A stretch of 64,000 nucleotides of DNA. Source: Nonomuraea jiangxiensis. GTDB lineage: Bacteria > Actinomycetota > Actinomycetes > Streptosporangiales > Streptosporangiaceae. Location of the stretch: positions 28,324-92,323 of the forward strand of contig NZ_FNDJ01000039.1 of assembly GCF_900099965.1 (NCBI RefSeq), given 5' to 3'. Every line of letters begins with the position of its first letter. Position 1 is the stretch's first letter. Positions 9,092 through 18,059 of this stretch are shown one piece after another. The translations under genes were made by a program, and so were the position numbers. The notes under the pieces are model-generated. The model made no database searches. It was not told the origin of the DNA and was given only the letters and a program-made list of their open reading frames with translations.

Positions 9092-9942
9092 CTACGACCT
9101 CCAGATCTCAGAGCTGCCAGCGGATCGTCGTTCAGCAGGATCCGTTGGGCCAGCAGGAACACCACCACGCATGGCACGGTCGCCACGACGCAGCCGGCCA
9201 TCAGCAGCGGCCAGTCGGTCGGGTTCAGCAGTCGCAGGAACTGCAGACCCAGGGGGTACGTGTAACGGTCGCCGCTGTGCAGGTACAGCAGCGGGTCGAT
9301 CAGGTTGGACCAGTGGAACGTGAAGGCGAGCACGGCCACCGCCAGGGTCGCCGGGCGCACCTGTGGCAGGGCCACCCGACGCCAGATCGTGAGCCACCCG
9401 GCCCCCTCCAACCGGGCGGCCCCGAGTTGGCTGTCCGGCACGCCGCCGAAGGCCCACATGTACAGCAACACCAGGAAGGGGCTGCCGGCGAGCAGCGCCG
9501 GGGCCAGCAGCGGGACGTACGTGTCGACCACGCCGGCCAACCGGAACAGCTCGAAGCGGGTGGCCCACACGGCGGTGACCGGCACGAGCAGCACCGCCAG
9601 CAGGCCGAGGATCGCCCGCCGCCGGGCCGCCGGCGTGAGCAGCCGCAGCCCGAAACCGGTCAGCGAGGCGACGACGACCGTCACCGGTACGGCGACCGCG
9701 ACGACCATCGCGGAGTTCGCCAGGTAGCGGAGGAGCGGGATCAGCTCCGGCAGCCGGGCGTACGCGGCCACGGACGGGTCGGGTGGAAGCAGCTCCAGGG
9801 TGCGGGGCGGGGGCCGGCCGGCGGGCCGGAGCGAGCCGACCACCATGAACCACAGCGGGGCGGCGAAGAGCGCCGCGAACAGCGCCGGAAGCACGAACCG
9901 CCCGATGAACCGCGGTATCGCGGTGGGGCCCGAGGATCGCAC
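9088..9942 (-). CDS. Carbohydrate ABC transporter permease (MalG/UgpE type), first gene of the operon
   Basis: From the GTG at 9942 the protein is 284 residues, with six predicted membrane segments and the EAA-type loop LGAARLEGAGWLTIWRRVALPQVRP. An alternative start 39 codons upstream would add a Pro/Arg-rich leader unlike the family and would run through the palindrome at 9956-9971. A purine-rich AGAAGGG lies just before the chosen GTG, which supports it. This gene leads an operon running 9942 to 5429. The palindrome directly upstream suggests transcriptional control of the whole set. Confidence 0.85.
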   Translation of the reverse strand: MRSSGPTAIPRFIGRFVLPALFAALFAAPLWFMVVGSLRPAGRPPPRTLELLPPDPSVAAYARLPELIPLLRYLANSAMVVAVAVPVTVVVASLTGFGLRLLTPAARRRAILGLLAVLLVPVTAVWATRFELFRLAGVVDTYVPLLAPALLAGSPFLVLLYMWAFGGVPDSQLGAARLEGAGWLTIWRRVALPQVRPATLAVAVLAFTFHWSNLIDPLLYLHSGDRYTYPLGLQFLRLLNPTDWPLLMAGCVVATVPCVVVFLLAQRILLNDDPLAALRSGGRR

Positions 9943-9955
9943 GTCCCGCCCTTCT

Positions 9956-9971
9956 CGCCAACCGGTTGGCG
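9956..9971. promoter_or_regulatory. Perfect 16-bp palindrome, LacI-type operator candidate
   Basis: CGCCAACCGGTTGGCG is an exact palindrome with a central CG, the usual shape of LacI/GalR-family operators. It lies 13 bases upstream of the GTG of the first sugar-transporter gene, next to its ribosome site. No LacI-type regulator is encoded in the window, so the protein that would bind it is unknown. Confidence 0.6.
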
Positions 9972-10091
9972 CTCCTCGTCCGGGTCTCACACCGCGGGCA
10001 GGCTGGGGCCGGCCGGCGGTGGTTCGGCTGAGCCTATGACCGGGCGGCCCACAGGTCATCGGTCACTTGTTGGAATCCCGCGTCGGCCGCT

Positions 10092-10108
10092 CCTACGCCT
10101 GTCGTAGG
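10092..10108. other. Short inverted repeat between the sugar operon and the IS remnant
   Basis: CCTACG and CGTAGG flank a 5-base loop, and the surrounding GGCCG sequences extend the symmetry loosely. It lies upstream of the sugar operon and just before the truncated IS. It could be a hairpin end of lost flanking DNA or a regulator site. Confidence 0.3.
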
Positions 10109-10150
10109 CCGTCGGCCGTGGCCGTGCCCGATCGGATGGTCGCGGGCCCG

Positions 10151-11021
10151 TGCGCTGGCACCGCGATCCGATGAAACGGCGTCATGCCCGTACCTGCCGG
10201 CCGAAGCGGCCTAGCCGCCCACCCACCGTTCACTCCATCCGCGCTCTCATCCTGCGTCTGGTTCGGGAGAACCCCGGCTGGGGCTACCGGCGGGTGCACG
10301 GCGAGCTCACCACCCTCGGCATCAAGGTCGCGCCGTCCACAGTGTGGGAGATCCTCAGGCAGGCAGGTCTTGATCCGGCGCCCGAGCGGGCGTCCACCAC
10401 CTGGGCCGACTTCCTGCGTTCCCAAGCCGACGCCCTACTGGCCGCCGATTTCATCGAGACCATCACCCTGAACGGGCAACGCCAGTACATCCTGGCCATA
10501 TCGAGCACGCCACCAGGCGCGTCCATGTGCTCGGCACCACCGCGCACCCGAGCGCGAGCTGGGTCACCCAGGCGATGAAGAATCTGGTGATGGATCTGGA
10601 CGATGCGGGCTGCCGGGCGCGCTTTCTGCTCCGAGATCGAGATGGAAGTTCCCGGCCCTCATGGATGCGATTCTCACCGAGCCGGCATCAAGACCGTAAT
10701 CACAGGTATCCGGATGCCGCGGATGAACTCGATCATGGAGCGGTGGGTGCAGTCGTGTCGCCACGAGCTTCTCGACCGCTGCCTCGTATGGAACGAACGC
10801 CACCTGCAGCACGCCCTGCGCGAGTACGAACGGTTCTACAACCAGCACCGAGCCCACCAAGCCCTGAACCAAGCAGCCCCGCTGCGTCCCGCCCCGGACC
10901 CGATCACGGACCCCGGGCGAATCATCGACCTGAACCTACGCCGACGAGACCGGCTCGGGGAGTCCTCCACGAATACTCACATGCCGCTTGACCTACATGG
11001 ATGGAATTTTCGGCAGGCGCA
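10151..11021 (+). pseudogene. Integrase-core transposase remnant, copy 2, 5'-truncated and frameshifted
   Basis: The sequence starts inside the transposase at the WHRDP motif and follows copy 1 (913-2160) closely to the terminal repeat end CGGCAGGCGCA. About 350 bases of the left end are missing. Relative to copy 1 it has lost single bases near 10500 (after YILA), near 10645 (at DRDG) and near 10680 (before the PASR reading), so no full frame remains. It retains the four-G form at 10278-10282 where copy 1 is broken, so the two copies decayed independently. Its orientation is the same as that of copy 1. Confidence 0.85.
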
Positions 11022-11446
11022 GGGTCGGCCCTGAATCGCACGCTGGACCGGCTTGCAGCAGTCAGCTGAGGAGGGGGCGCCGGCCGAGCCGTGGGGCTCA
11101 AGAACTCAAATCCCTCCAGCGCAGAGGCCCTCATCCGAGGGTGGCAGGGCACGCGTACGAACGTTACGGGAGCGCGGGCCCGACGACGGACGGCCCGCGA
11201 GAGCGCTCCAGCCCCCGTGCCGGGGCAGTGGCGCAGGTGGGAGTGGGTTTTTCGGGGGGCGCGGGGGAGCCGCCCAGTGTAACCGCCGTGAAACCGGATC
11301 TTCTTACGTTGGTGCGGCCGGTGGTGACCGACTTCTACCGGGGTGGACACGCGAATCCGAGTTCACGCCGTGCCGAGCCGGCGCGGCCCCCACCCCCTCA
11401 GCAAGGGACCGCCGGCCCCAGACAGCCGCGCCACGGGAGGCTCGCA
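11022..11446. other. Non-coding stretch upstream of the RHS-type gene
   Basis: I see no convincing gene in these 425 bases. The frame of the downstream RHS gene happens to be open here, but it lacks a start with a ribosome site and has no protein-like composition. The region presumably holds the promoter of the gene starting at 11447. Confidence 0.5.
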
Positions 11447-14340
11447 ATGGGTTTGGCCGCACGACGCCGGACGGCGTTATGCACCCTGTTGATCATGTTC
11501 CTTGCCGGCCTGCCGGGTCTGGCCGCACCGGCGTACGCCGACCGCTGGGACCCGCCCGAGCCACAGAGCGACCTGATCGTCGCGGGCGAGCCGATCCCCG
11601 TACGGGACAGGCCACCGGACCCGGCGGAGAAGAGTGTGCTGAAGGAGCCGCCCGAGGTGGTCTGGCCCCGGCCGGCCACGACGGACGCCACCCCGGCGCG
11701 AACGGGAGCCGCGCTGTCGGAGTTGTCCGGCCTGCCGGTACGGGTCGGGCAGGCCAATGCCGCCGCCGCACCGGCCCGGGTACAGGTGGAACTGCTCGAC
11801 CGCCCGGAGTCGTCCGCGCTGGTGCCGCTACGGGTGACCAGGGCGGACGGCGGGACGGCGAAGGCGCCGGTGAGACTGGAGTTCGACTACTCCGGTTTCC
11901 GGCACGCCTATGGCGGTGACTGGGCGGCCCGGCTCCGCCTGGTCGAGTTGCCGGCCTGTGGCCTGAAGCAGGGGGCGGCGGACTGCCCGCCGCCCACGCC
12001 GCTGGACACCGTGAACGACGTCTCGACGGCCAAACTGACCGCCGACGTCTCCGCCGCGCCCGCGGGCTCCGGCGGCGGCCTGTTCGCCGTAATGGCGGCG
12101 CCGTCGGGCAGCACCGGCAACTTCACCGCCAGTTCGTTGTCGCCCACCGCGAAGTGGCAGGTGAGCGCCCAGACCGGCGACTTCGCCTGGTCCTACCCGC
12201 TGCGCACGCCGCCGTCGCTGGGCGGGCCCACCCCGCAGCTCGCCCTCAGCTACTCGGCGGGCGGCGTCGACGGGCGTACCGTCTCCACCAACAACCAGCC
12301 GAGCTGGGCCGGTGAGGGCTTCGACTTCACGCCGGGCGGTTTCGTCGAGCGCCGCTACAAGTCATGCAACGACGACGGGGTCACGCCGAAGAACGGCGAG
12401 CAGTGCTGGGGCGGCGACAACGCGGTTCTGATGCTCGGCGGCAGATCCACGGAGCTGGTCCACGACACGGCCAGCGGCACCTGGAAGCCCAAGCTCGACG
12501 ACGGCTCCCGGGTGCAGAAGCTCACCGGCGCGGTCAACGGCGACGACAACGGCGAGCACTGGAAGATCACCACGGCCGAGGGCACGCAGTACTTCTTCGG
12601 CCTCAACCGGCTCGCCGGCTGGACCGGCGACAAGCGGGAGACGAGGTCGGCCTGGACGATGCCGGTGTACGGCGACGACGACAAGGAGCCGTGCCACGCG
12701 TCGACCTACGAGGCCTCCTGGTGCCAGCAGGCCTACCGGTGGAACCTCGACCACGTCATCGACACGCACGGCAACACCCTGAGCTACTTCTACACCCAGG
12801 AGATCAACCACTACGGGCGCAACATCAAGAAGGCCGACGAGACGCCGTACGTGGCGGGCGGCTACCTGGAGCACGTGGAGTACGGCCAGCGCGCCGGCCA
12901 GGTGTACACCACCCCGGCGACCGCCCGGGTCAACATGCACGTCGCCGAACGCTGCCTGCCCACCTCGGACTTCGACTGCGCCCCGGGCAAGCTGACCACT
13001 GCCAACGCCAGGCACTGGCCGGACGTGCCCGCCGACCAGATCTGCACCGCGGGCAAGGACTGCGAGAACTACTCGCCCACCTTCTTCACCCGCAAGCGGT
13101 TGGCCAAGGTCACCACGCAGGTGCTCGACGGCACCACGTACAAGGACGTCGACTCCTGGACGCTGACCCACACCTTCCCCACCCCGGGCGACGGCATGAG
13201 CGCCGCGTTGTGGCTGGCTAAGATCCAGCACACCGGGCACGTCGGCGGCTCGCAGTCCATGCCGGCCGTGGACTTCGACGGCGTGGAGATGCCCAACCGG
13301 GTGGACGGGCGAGAGGGCATCGCGCCGATGATGAAGTGGCGCATCCTCAGCGTGAACAACGAGAGCGGCGGGCGGCTCACCGTCAACTACTCGAAGCCGG
13401 AGTGCACCCGCGGCAACACGCCCCAGCCGCACGCCAACACCAAACGGTGTTTCCCCACGCACTGGGCCCCGGAGGGGGCGAGCGACCCCTATCTGGACTG
13501 GTTCCACAAGTACGTCGCCGTGCAGGTGCTGGAGACCGACCTCACCGGCGGCTCGGCCACCGTGCGCAGCGACTACACCTACCCACCGGACGGCGCCGCC
13601 TGGTCCTACGACGACCAGGAACTCGTACCGGCGGAGCGGCGCACCTGGTCGCAGTGGCGCGGCTACGAGCGGGTCCAAGTGTCCCAGGGTGAGGCCCCCG
13701 ACCGGCGGACCGCGACCGAGCACCTGTTCTTCCGCGGTATGCACGGCGACAAGCAGCCGACCGGCACCCGCACCGCGCACGTCACCGACTCGCAGGGCAC
13801 GAAGGTCGAGGACCACTGGCGGCTGCAGGGCTTCGAACGGGAGACGCGCTACCTGCTCGGCCCGGGAGGCCAGGAGCAGTCCGGCACCATCAACGACCCG
13901 TGGTTGTCCGGCCCGACCGCCAAGGGCGGCGGCGACGAGGCGTACCTGCTGGACACCGCCAAGGTGCGCAGCCGAGCGAAGCTGAGCACCGGCGAGTCGC
14001 GACTCACGGAGACCCGGCGCTCGTACGACTCGGTCGGCGCGGTCACCCAGATCGAGGACCTGGGCGACACTGACACCGCCGCCGACGACCGGTGCACCCG
14101 CTACACCTACGCCCGCAGCACCTCGGCGTGGATCCTGCACCTGCCGAGCCGCATCGAGACCGTCGCAGTGGCCTGCTCGCAGACGCCGCAGCGGCCCGGC
14201 GACGTGGTCGGCGACGCCCGCATGTCCTACGACGGCGGGGCGTACGAGGCCGCACCCACCAAGGGCGACCAGACCAAGGTGGAGGAGCTGGACCACTACG
14301 CCGACGGCCAGCCGGTGTACGTCCCCGTCTCCCTGAAGGG
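11447..14340 (+). pseudogene. Secreted RHS/YD-repeat (SpvB-like) protein, C-terminal part lost to an IS
   Basis: The ATG at 11447 follows GGGAGG at a good distance, and the product opens with a signal peptide (RRTALCTLLIMFLAGLPGLAAPAYA). A proline-rich segment follows, then the SpvB/TcB-like N-terminal region of large actinobacterial RHS proteins: FAWSYPLRTPPSLGG, LALSYSAGGVDGR, WAGEGFDFTPGGFVERRY, and the YD-like NLDHVIDTHGNTLSYFY. About 965 residues remain. Such proteins usually exceed 2,000 residues and end in the RHS core and a variable toxin tip; both are missing. At 14341 an IS begins, and the frame stays open into its transposase up to 15499. A chimeric product is therefore possible, but the native function is almost certainly lost. 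Confidence 0.85.
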
Positions 14341-15554
14341 TGTCAATAGTCCGTTCATGGTTGTGAGCTGCGGGTTTGTTCAGGCTTCCCGACCGAAGCA
14401 GTGGCGAAGTCGGGCATGCTCGAGGCTCGTGGCTTGCCGTCTCTTCTACATGATCTTCTCCCGCGTAGTAGTCAGCTGGCTGACGCTGCTGCCCCGTAGC
14501 GACGCCTCCAAGACCCTGGAGATCCTCGTGCTACGTCACGAGGTCGCGGTGCTACGCCGCCAGGTGGCCCGTCCGAGGCTGTCGTGGGCGGATCGAGCGG
14601 TGCTGTCAGCGCTGGCCCGGGGACTGCCGGCGGCGCTACGTGCCCACCGATTGGTGACGCCGGGGACACTGCTGCGCTGGCACCGGCGCCTGATCGCGCG
14701 GCACTGGACCTACCCGAACCAAGGGATGGGACGGCCTGCGACCGATCCGGCGGTCGTGGCGTTGATCCAAAGGCTGGCGCGGGAGAATCCACACTGGGGC
14801 TATGAGCGTATCCGTGGCGAACTGCGGCATCTGGGCCACCAGGTGAGCGGCTCGACAATCCGCCGCATCCTGAAACGAGCACGCCTGGGTCCGGCGCCGC
14901 GACGTGCCGACGACCGCTGGCGAGATTTCCTCCGCACCCACGCTACGAGCACGCTGGCCTGTGACTTCTTCACGGTGGACACCGTCACGCTACGCCGGTT
15001 GTACGTCTTCTTCGCGGTCGAGGTCGGCACCCGGTTCGTGCACGTGCTCGGCGTGACCGCCCACCCTGATGGTGCATGGGTCGCCCAGCAGGCCCGGAAC
15101 CTCCTCGCCGATCTCAAGGACCGGGCCGGCTCATTCCGGTTCCTGATACGGGATCGGGACACGAAGTTCACCAGCAGCTTCGATGAGGTTTTTATAGGCG
15201 ACGGCATCCAGCTGCTGAAGATCCCGCCGCAGGCGCCTCGCGCGAACGCGTTTGCCGAGCGATGGGTCAGGACCGCACGCACGGAGTGCACCGACAGGCT
15301 GCTGATCTTTGGCGAACGGCACCTTCGCACCGTGCTGGACGAATATGCCAATCATTACAATCGGCACAGGCCGCACCGCTCCCTCAGCCTTCGAGCTCCC
15401 ACCGATGATGACTCCGACGTGATCCCGCTGCCGACGGGCCGGATCGAGCGCCGCCAAGTCCTCGGCGGGCTGATCAACGAGTACCAGCGAGCTGGCTGAC
15501 CAACGAGGCGCCGTCAAGAATGCGCAGGTCAGCGCCTTAAGCCTAGTTTTGACA
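14341..15554 (+). mobile_element. Integrase-core IS inserted in the RHS-type gene
   Basis: The element begins TGTCAA (14341-14346) and ends TTGACA (15549-15554), ends typical of IS481/IS3-like elements. The symmetry continues into the flanks: TGAAGGG lies at 14334-14340 and CCCTTCA at 15555-15561, so 13 bases match in inverted orientation. No direct target duplication is visible. The element carries one intact transposase gene. It is related to, but distinct from, the two IS copies at 913 and 10151. Confidence 0.8.
14429..15499 (+). CDS. Integrase-core (rve, DDE) transposase, apparently intact
   Basis: From the GTG at 14429 the product is 356 residues and aligns from its first residues with the transposase of the IS at 913. 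It has LVLRHEVAVLRRQV, WHRRLIARHWTY and RENPHWGYERIRGEL in the N-terminal part. The catalytic core shows LACDFFTVDTV (first Asp), FLIRDRDTKFTSSFD (second Asp) and NAFAERWVRTARTECTDR (Glu). It ends with NRHRPHRSL and a tail close to that of related elements. An ATG at 14450 is an alternative start. The frame is also open upstream into the interrupted RHS gene. Confidence 0.85.
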   Translation: MACRLFYMIFSRVVVSWLTLLPRSDASKTLEILVLRHEVAVLRRQVARPRLSWADRAVLSALARGLPAALRAHRLVTPGTLLRWHRRLIARHWTYPNQGMGRPATDPAVVALIQRLARENPHWGYERIRGELRHLGHQVSGSTIRRILKRARLGPAPRRADDRWRDFLRTHATSTLACDFFTVDTVTLRRLYVFFAVEVGTRFVHVLGVTAHPDGAWVAQQARNLLADLKDRAGSFRFLIRDRDTKFTSSFDEVFIGDGIQLLKIPPQAPRANAFAERWVRTARTECTDRLLIFGERHLRTVLDEYANHYNRHRPHRSLSLRAPTDDDSDVIPLPTGRIERRQVLGGLINEYQRAG

Positions 15555-16620
15555 CCCTTCACGGCGTCCTGGGCCCGGCTGGCCCACATCGTGCCCGAGC
15601 TGTACGGCGTACCACGCCCGAGCACGACGTCGGCGGGCAACTGCCAGCCTGTCAGCGACAATACCTTCGCCACGACCACGGCGAAGACCAGCCTCGTCGC
15701 CCACCTCGACAGCCGATCCGCCGAACTGGTGGGCGAGACCACAGAGCAGACACTTCTCGCGGCCCGGAACGTCTTCCGTGCACCGGTCACGGCGCTGGCC
15801 ACACGGTGGCTGACGGGAGAAAGCCTGTACACGCTCGCCCCACCGCCTGCCCGCCGCCCGCCCGCACCCCGCACTGGCATCAGCCCGTCCAACACTCCGA
15901 CTACATACGTTGCTCGTTGCGGTCTGTACTGGCGCAACCTGCTGGTATCGAACAGCGAGTTCGCCGCGTTCCTCAACGAGCTCGCCGACCACGGCCTGCA
16001 CAACACCTCCGGCGGCGCCTACCTGCTGTGCTGCGAGATGCCGCACGAGCGCGGCGGCCGCCTGCACCGCGACCCCGTCAGCGGCCGGTGGATGGTCAGC
16101 CCCGGTTTCGAGAACCATCCGGCGTACTGGGTGACATGGATCGGCGCCGCCGCCTTCGCAGCCCGCCACGGCGCCCGACTGCCGCAGTTGGCCGAGATGG
16201 CTGACCTGATGGCCGGCGCGCAGGCCATCAACACCGACTATGCCGTGGGCGACACCGTGGCGGTCGTTCAGGACGACGTACCAGCTGGCGCCATCCACCA
16301 CCTGCTCGGCAACGTACAGGTGTGGTGCCTCGACGGACCTGACCCGGCCGACGGGCCCATGGGCAGGTGGCTGACCGGGGCCGCATGGAACACCCCGTCG
16401 ACGTGGGAGGAGGTCATCCGGCCGCGGCACCGCCACCTTGCGGGCAGCTCCCGCGGCGTCGGCATCCGCCTCATCGCCGATGATCCGGACCGTCCGATGC
16501 CGGCCGACCTGGTGGCCAGGCTGCTGGGCGAATGGATGAGCGGGCTGGCCGAGCGCAGCCTGCCCTTGAGCGTGCTCGACGGTCGCCTGATGGCGGCGTT
16601 CACACAGTCACAGGCCGATG
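15555..16620 (+). CDS. FGE-sulfatase (SUMF1/EgtB-like) domain protein, N-terminus lost
   Basis: The frame is open from the IS junction. After about 120 unassigned residues comes a formylglycine-generating-enzyme-like domain: LLVSNSEFAAFLNEL, then HPAYWVTWIGAAAFAARHGARLPQLAEM, then GNVQVWC (the family's GNVWEW position) and a GIRLI end. The active-site cysteine pair of true FGE is not evident, so a different role is likely. No stop occurs in frame here; the frame runs antisense through the NUDIX gene to 17894, so the end given is where convincing coding stops. The start is unknown because the IS cuts the 5' side. It may belong with the nucleotidyltransferase at 17079. Confidence 0.6.
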
Positions 16621-17066
16621 TTGGACTTGGCGCCCACGTAGGAGCCGGCACCAGGCCATCCAGCCTGAGCCAGCTCGACGAACCGCGGGGAGAAGCCGAT
16701 CGCCGGCAGGTCGGCCAGAGGCACGAACCGCACGCCGCGGATCGGTGTGGTGTCGGCGCCCTCGGCGACCGCCCCCACGCTGCCGCCGACCCGGGTGGCC
16801 TCGAACGTCAGGTGCACGACGTGTGTTCCGCCACCGGGCAGGTGGTCGCAAACGTACAGGAGTCGGCCGACCTCCACGTCGATGCCGGTCTCCTCGCGCA
16901 TCTCCCGCACCAGGGCGTCGCCGATGGGCTCGCCCGGCTCGACCTTTCCACCGGGCAGCGACCAGGAGCGGCCGGTGTCGGTGTCCTGGTCCAGGAGCAG
17001 AATCTGGCCGTCCTCGATAACGACGCCCGTAACACGTACCCTCACCTGGGCACCGTACCCCGGCAA
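16608..17066 (-). CDS. NUDIX hydrolase
   Basis: The 152-residue protein has a clean NUDIX box, GGKVEPGEPIGDALVREM followed by REETGID (GX5EX7REXXEEXGX pattern), near residues 38-62, and the expected strands VRVTGVVIEDGQILLLDQD before it and HVVHLTFEA after it. It would hydrolyse a nucleoside diphosphate linked to another group; the substrate is not predictable. Its start is 12 bases from the GTG of the divergent nucleotidyltransferase at 17079, so the two must share a very short promoter region. Its 3' end meets the FGE-like reading frame tail to tail. Confidence 0.85.
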   Translation of the reverse strand: MPGYGAQVRVRVTGVVIEDGQILLLDQDTDTGRSWSLPGGKVEPGEPIGDALVREMREETGIDVEVGRLLYVCDHLPGGGTHVVHLTFEATRVGGSVGAVAEGADTTPIRGVRFVPLADLPAIGFSPRFVELAQAGWPGAGSYVGAKSNIGL

Positions 17067-17078
17067 GCTGCGGCCGGG

Positions 17079-17894
17079 GTGGGGAATGGGCGGTCACAGG
17101 TGGTGATCGCCGCTGGAGGGCTGGGCACGAGAGTCCACGGATGGGCCCGGTACCTGCCTAAGGAGTGGCAGCCGGTGGACGGCCGGCCCGGCATCGTCCA
17201 CATCCTGAAGGAAATCGCCGACCTCGGCCCTGCCCACGTCGTCATCGTCTACCACCCCTACTACGAGCCGTTCGTCGCCTGGGCCAGCCAGGCCCTGAGC
17301 CTCGACGGGCACGATCGCTACCTGCGCTCTGCCGGCCGCGCGATGCGCAGCGACGCCCTGCCCCGCGAGGTGATTCTCGAGTGGGTGCCACAACGCGGCA
17401 GTTACGGCGACCTCACGTCCGTCCTCAACGGCGCCGATCACTTCGCCGGTCGGCGGGCATCCAGCGCTGGCGAGCTGTGGGTGGCGTTCGGTGACAATCT
17501 GTACCCGGCGTTCAACCCGCTGGCCGCGCCGCGGCAACCCACGGCCGGCGCAGTTGTCCTTGCGCGCCCGTATCAGTCCGAACTGGCCCAGGACCGCGGT
17601 GTGATCGCCACCGAGCGCTGTGCCGGTGGCGCCCTGATGGTGGAACTCGTGGAAAAGCCGGGACAGTGCGCCGCGCGAGCGCTGGAAGAATGCTACGGCC
17701 CGGACAACCTGATGCTGCTGGAGGGCCGGGCCCGCGTCGACGGCGACTTCATCGACTACGCCCGCACGTACCTGTCCGAGCCCAGCGGAGAGCCGCGACT
17801 GTCGCTGGCCCTTGCCGCATACGCCCACAAACGTCCTGTCCACGTCGTATGCACGACCAGCGAGGTCGTGGACCTCGGCACCCCTACGGCTTGA
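17079..17894 (+). CDS. Sugar-phosphate nucleotidyltransferase-like protein
   Basis: The protein begins with the NTP-transferase signature VVIAAGGLGTRVHGWARYLPK, where the GGLGTR loop binds the nucleotide, and continues with a Rossmann-like arrangement including HVVIVYHPYYEPFV and WVAFGDNLYPAFNP (metal-binding Asp of the GDN motif). At 271 residues it is close to GalU/RmlA-type enzymes. The GTG at 17079 is used because the signature begins seven residues later; GTGs at 17100 and 17103 are also possible. The true substrate pair is unknown. It is divergent from the NUDIX gene, and the two may act on related nucleotide sugars. Confidence 0.75.
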   Translation: MGNGRSQVVIAAGGLGTRVHGWARYLPKEWQPVDGRPGIVHILKEIADLGPAHVVIVYHPYYEPFVAWASQALSLDGHDRYLRSAGRAMRSDALPREVILEWVPQRGSYGDLTSVLNGADHFAGRRASSAGELWVAFGDNLYPAFNPLAAPRQPTAGAVVLARPYQSELAQDRGVIATERCAGGALMVELVEKPGQCAARALEECYGPDNLMLLEGRARVDGDFIDYARTYLSEPSGEPRLSLALAAYAHKRPVHVVCTTSEVVDLGTPTA

Positions 17895-18059
17895 AGCGGC
17901 CGCAAGAAGCAGGACTGCCCGCCGTGGTGATTTCCGGATTCGACATCGACAGGCACGCTGGCTAGGACGCCGTGATCGGCGGCGGCGTCCTGCGCCTGCT
18001 CCCCGACTCAACCCGGCCTACCGACAACGGCCGAATGGGTGCGCCAAATCGTCGCATCG

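Noticed and set aside
10988..11446. N-terminal extension of the RHS-type gene to 10988
   Set aside because: The frame is open by chance through IS-remnant DNA; the signal peptide and ribosome site both place the start at 11447.
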